Of a stretch of 64,000 nt of DNA, positions 61,702 through 64,000 are shown piece after piece (position 1 is the stretch's first letter; every line of letters starts with the position of its first letter). A program made the position numbers and the translations under genes. The stretch is from positions 3,348,001 through 3,412,000 of the forward strand of contig NZ_AP026070.1 in the NCBI RefSeq assembly GCF_024363255.1, given 5' to 3'. The notes under the pieces are model-generated. The model made no database searches and was not told where the DNA came from. It saw only the letters and a list, made by a program, of their open reading frames with translations. This DNA comes from Shewanella sp. NFH-SH190041 (GTDB taxonomy: Bacteria > Pseudomonadota > Gammaproteobacteria > Enterobacterales > Shewanellaceae).

Positions 61702-62550
61702 TTATTGATAACTCTGACGGATAGACTGATAACGTTCAAGGAAGGTGTCATCAGTCAGTTGCTCCGCAGCAACAGGCAATCCTCGGCGAGCAAAAGTGTC
61801 CAATCGCAATGCTGCACTGGGGCGAAGTTCCCCGGTAAATAATGCTGCGGCGCGAATAAAATCCAGATAAGACACCTGTGATGGCAGATAGGCAGGATCA
61901 GCAAAACGCTCCACCACGGTGATCACATTGGGGCTGAACTCCCAACTTTTCAGCACTGCGCCACCAAGCGGCCCCTGTACCCGGCGCACGGTGGCGCGCA
62001 ATGTCTCTATGGCGGTAAACAGCTCAGGATTAGCCTCCGCCTCAGTCAGCACAGGCAGCGCACCAATATTGTGTACCAACCCGCTCAAAGCCAGTGTCTC
62101 ACTACTGAGCCCTGTTATCCCGGCGGGGATGGCATCTTGTTCGCGGCAACACTGTAGCAGTGCCAGCGCAGCGGCCGTCACATCCACCGAAGACTGCCAC
62201 ACCTCATCCATCACCTGCCAGACCATTTCATTGGTGGAGATAAACAGCTGCTCCATGGCAATTGAGGTGGCGATGCTGCGGATTTGCACCAGCCCAATTC
62301 GGTTAACCGCCGCGCTGACATTGTCTACTGCCGTCCCCCGGCCATACAGGGCACTATTGGCAACCTTGATAAGCCGGGCCGACATGGCGGCATCTTGGCC
62401 GATAATCCCGGCTACATCCCGCAACCCGGCTTCGGGGCGACCGGCAATATCCTGCACCTGCATCGCTACCTCGGGTAAGGTGGGTAATACCAAGCTATCA
62501 TCCTTCAGCCGCCGCAGCAGACTGACCAACATTTGCTGTATTTCCGCCAT
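61702..62550 (-). CDS. HDOD-domain protein
   Basis: 282 residues. HDOD domains resemble HD phosphohydrolases but usually lack the metal residues and act in signalling scaffolds. Visible: LPTLPEVAMQVQDIAGRPEAG, GQDAAMSARLIKVANSALYGRG, and ALSGLVHNIGALPVL (no full HD pair). The start at 62550 is chosen because GGAGAG lies six bases before it; the frame is open a further 470 bp with no protein support. It precedes the GGDEF/EAL gene. Confidence 0.88.
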   Translation of the reverse strand: MAEIQQMLVSLLRRLKDDSLVLPTLPEVAMQVQDIAGRPEAGLRDVAGIIGQDAAMSARLIKVANSALYGRGTAVDNVSAAVNRIGLVQIRSIATSIAMEQLFISTNEMVWQVMDEVWQSSVDVTAAALALLQCCREQDAIPAGITGLSSETLALSGLVHNIGALPVLTEAEANPELFTAIETLRATVRRVQGPLGGAVLKSWEFSPNVITVVERFADPAYLPSQVSYLDFIRAAALFTGELRPSAALRLDTFARRGLPVAAEQLTDDTFLERYQSIRQSYQ

Positions 62551-62808
62551 CGCACTCTCCATTGCACAAAAATCATCCATCGCCCAAGTATATACACAAG
62601 GCAGCCCTGCGGGCAGTCGGACCTGATCAGCTTTTACTGTCAATTTATGCTTACCCTGAGCGCAGTTAGCCCACCTATAAGGCGATGGCAGAATTTGCCC
62701 ATCGCGGCGCGATTGAGTAAAATGCCGCCCCCGCGCTTGCTCCCTTGACCCGAGCCGGTTGCTGCCGTGCAGCACTGATGATAAGCGCCCAGCCAACAGA
62801 GAGTGATT

Positions 62809-64000
62809 ATGTTTAAACCTGAGCTTCTGTCCCCTGCCGGGACACTGAAAAACATGCGTTATGCCTTTGCCTACGGGGCAGATGCCGTTTATGCCGGCCA
62901 GCCAAGATACAGTCTGCGGGTGCGCAATAACGATTTTAAAATGGAAAATCTGGCACAGGGCATCCAGGAAGCACACTCTCTGGGCAAAAAGCTGTATGTG
63001 GTGAGCAATATCGCCCCCCACAATGCCAAGCTAAAAACCTATATCCGCGATATGGAGCCTGTGGTAGCCATGCAGCCAGATGCGCTGATCATGTCTGATC
63101 CGGGGTTGATTATGATGGTGCGGGAAGCCTTCCCGGATCAGGTGGTGCACCTGTCTGTGCAAGCCAATGCCATTAACTGGGCTTCAGTAAAATTCTGGCA
63201 ATCCCAAGGCATTAAGCGGGTGATCCTGTCCCGTGAGTTGTCACTGGATGAGATTGAAGAGATCCGCCAACGTTGTCCGGATATCGAACTGGAAGTGTTT
63301 GTTCACGGCGCGCTGTGTATGGCCTATTCTGGCCGCTGTCTGTTGTCAGGCTATATCAATAAGCGCGACCCGAACCAAGGCACCTGCACCAATGCCTGTC
63401 GCTGGAAGTACGATGCCCATGAAGCCACGCAAAATGATGCCGGTGATATTGTGGCGATTCAGCCAGCGGCGCCAACCTTGGGTGAAGGTACGCCAAGCGA
63501 CAAGATTTTCCTGCTGCAGGAAAACAACCGTCCGGGCGAATATATGCCAGCGTTTGAAGATGAGCACGGCACTTACATCATGAACTCTAAGGATCTGCGT
63601 GCCATTCAGCATATCGAACGTCTGACCAAGATGGGCATCGACTCGCTGAAAATCGAAGGCCGGACCAAATCCTTCTACTATGTGGCCCGTACCGCTCAAT
63701 TGTACCGTCAGGCTATCGACGATGCCGTCGCCGGTAAAGACTTTGACCGCAGCCTGATGACCCGTCTGGAAGGTCTGGCTCACCGTGGTTACACCGAAGG
63801 CTTCCTGCGCCGTCACGTACATGATGAGTACCAGAATTATGAATATGGCCACTCTATCAGTGACAACCAGCAGTTTGTTGGTGAATTCACCGGTAACCGC
63901 AATGCGGCAGGTATGGCTGAGATTGAAGTGAAGAATAAGTTTTTGGTCGGTGACAGCCTGGAGATGATGACGCCACAGGGCAATATCAATCTGACGCTGG
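62809..64000 (+). CDS. trhP: tRNA hydroxylation protein TrhP (YegQ, U32 family), 3' end outside the window
   Basis: First ~397 residues of a U32-family protein needed for 5-hydroxyuridine formation at tRNA position 34. It starts MFKPELLSPAGTLKNMRYAF; the family signature with cysteines, CMAYSGRCLLSGYINKRDPNQGTC, lies near residues 166-190, and SLKIEGRTKSFYYVA further on. The start ATG at 62809 lies in GAGAGTGATT context. It is divergent from the HDOD gene (258-bp gap). The gene normally ends around 450 residues, so about 50-60 codons are missing. Confidence 0.94.
   Translation, partial: MFKPELLSPAGTLKNMRYAFAYGADAVYAGQPRYSLRVRNNDFKMENLAQGIQEAHSLGKKLYVVSNIAPHNAKLKTYIRDMEPVVAMQPDALIMSDPGLIMMVREAFPDQVVHLSVQANAINWASVKFWQSQGIKRVILSRELSLDEIEEIRQRCPDIELEVFVHGALCMAYSGRCLLSGYINKRDPNQGTCTNACRWKYDAHEATQNDAGDIVAIQPAAPTLGEGTPSDKIFLLQENNRPGEYMPAFEDEHGTYIMNSKDLRAIQHIERLTKMGIDSLKIEGRTKSFYYVARTAQLYRQAIDDAVAGKDFDRSLMTRLEGLAHRGYTEGFLRRHVHDEYQNYEYGHSISDNQQFVGEFTGNRNAAGMAEIEVKNKFLVGDSLEMMTPQGNINLTL

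Noticed and set aside
62551..63021. N-terminal extension of the HDOD protein by 157 codons
   Set aside because: The frame is open but overlaps the divergent trhP start and has no HDOD-like or signal sequence. A good ribosome site supports the later ATG at 62550.

Overview
This is a chromosomal stretch from a gammaproteobacterium, almost certainly Shewanella or a close relative. The evidence is gene order and protein sequence. The run recA | mutS | rpoS-nlpD-pcm-surE-truD-ispF-ispD-ftsB | eno-pyrG-mazG-relA-rlmD | barA is the conserved order of this group, and the MutS, RpoS and BarA proteins read like their Shewanella counterparts from memory; no database search was possible. I see no tRNA, rRNA, CRISPR array, prophage or defence island.

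Layout. 1-3.3 kb: 5' end of recA (minus) divergent from mutS, with a LexA box between them. 3.4-17.4 kb: a long minus-strand housekeeping block for stress sigma factor, cell-division activator, protein repair, isoprenoid synthesis, divisome, enolase, CTP synthase, (p)ppGpp synthase and 23S rRNA methylation. A 120-bp MITE-like inverted repeat lies between pyrG and eno. 17.5-22 kb: barA overlapping a YjaG-family gene, then a LysR regulator. 22.1-23.9 kb: recN with two LexA boxes. 23.9-27.3 kb: an insertion-sequence nest in which one ISAs1-family element carries both an IS1595-like element and a second ISAs1-family element; all target duplications can be read and removal of the inserts restores the interrupted transposase exactly. 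27.4-34.9 kb: a 740-bp AT-rich gap, then an alpha-2-macroglobulin-like protein and penicillin-binding protein 1C. 35-38.3 kb: gltS, an M14 zinc hydrolase and a small membrane protein.

38.8-46.5 kb (minus): glyA-nrdR-ribD-ribE-ribBA-ribH-nusB-thiL-pgpA, covering one-carbon, riboflavin and thiamine cofactor supply plus transcription antitermination. 46.9-52.4 kb: ettA, a DUF1800 lipoprotein with a Tat-exported DUF1501 partner, and a small ABM-domain protein. 52.9-59.8 kb: an export and detoxification group (RND adaptor and pump, FUSC-like membrane protein, OsmC-like protein, SMR transporter). 59.8-62.6 kb (minus): an HDOD protein followed by a membrane GGDEF/EAL protein. The window ends inside trhP (yegQ).

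Most of the window is ordinary core genome. The observations most worth a second look are the nested insertion sequences, the MITE-like repeat, the His-rich insertion inside the GGDEF domain, the DUF1800/DUF1501 pair, and the unexplained hairpins between genes. I did not find a convincing wholly new multi-gene system.
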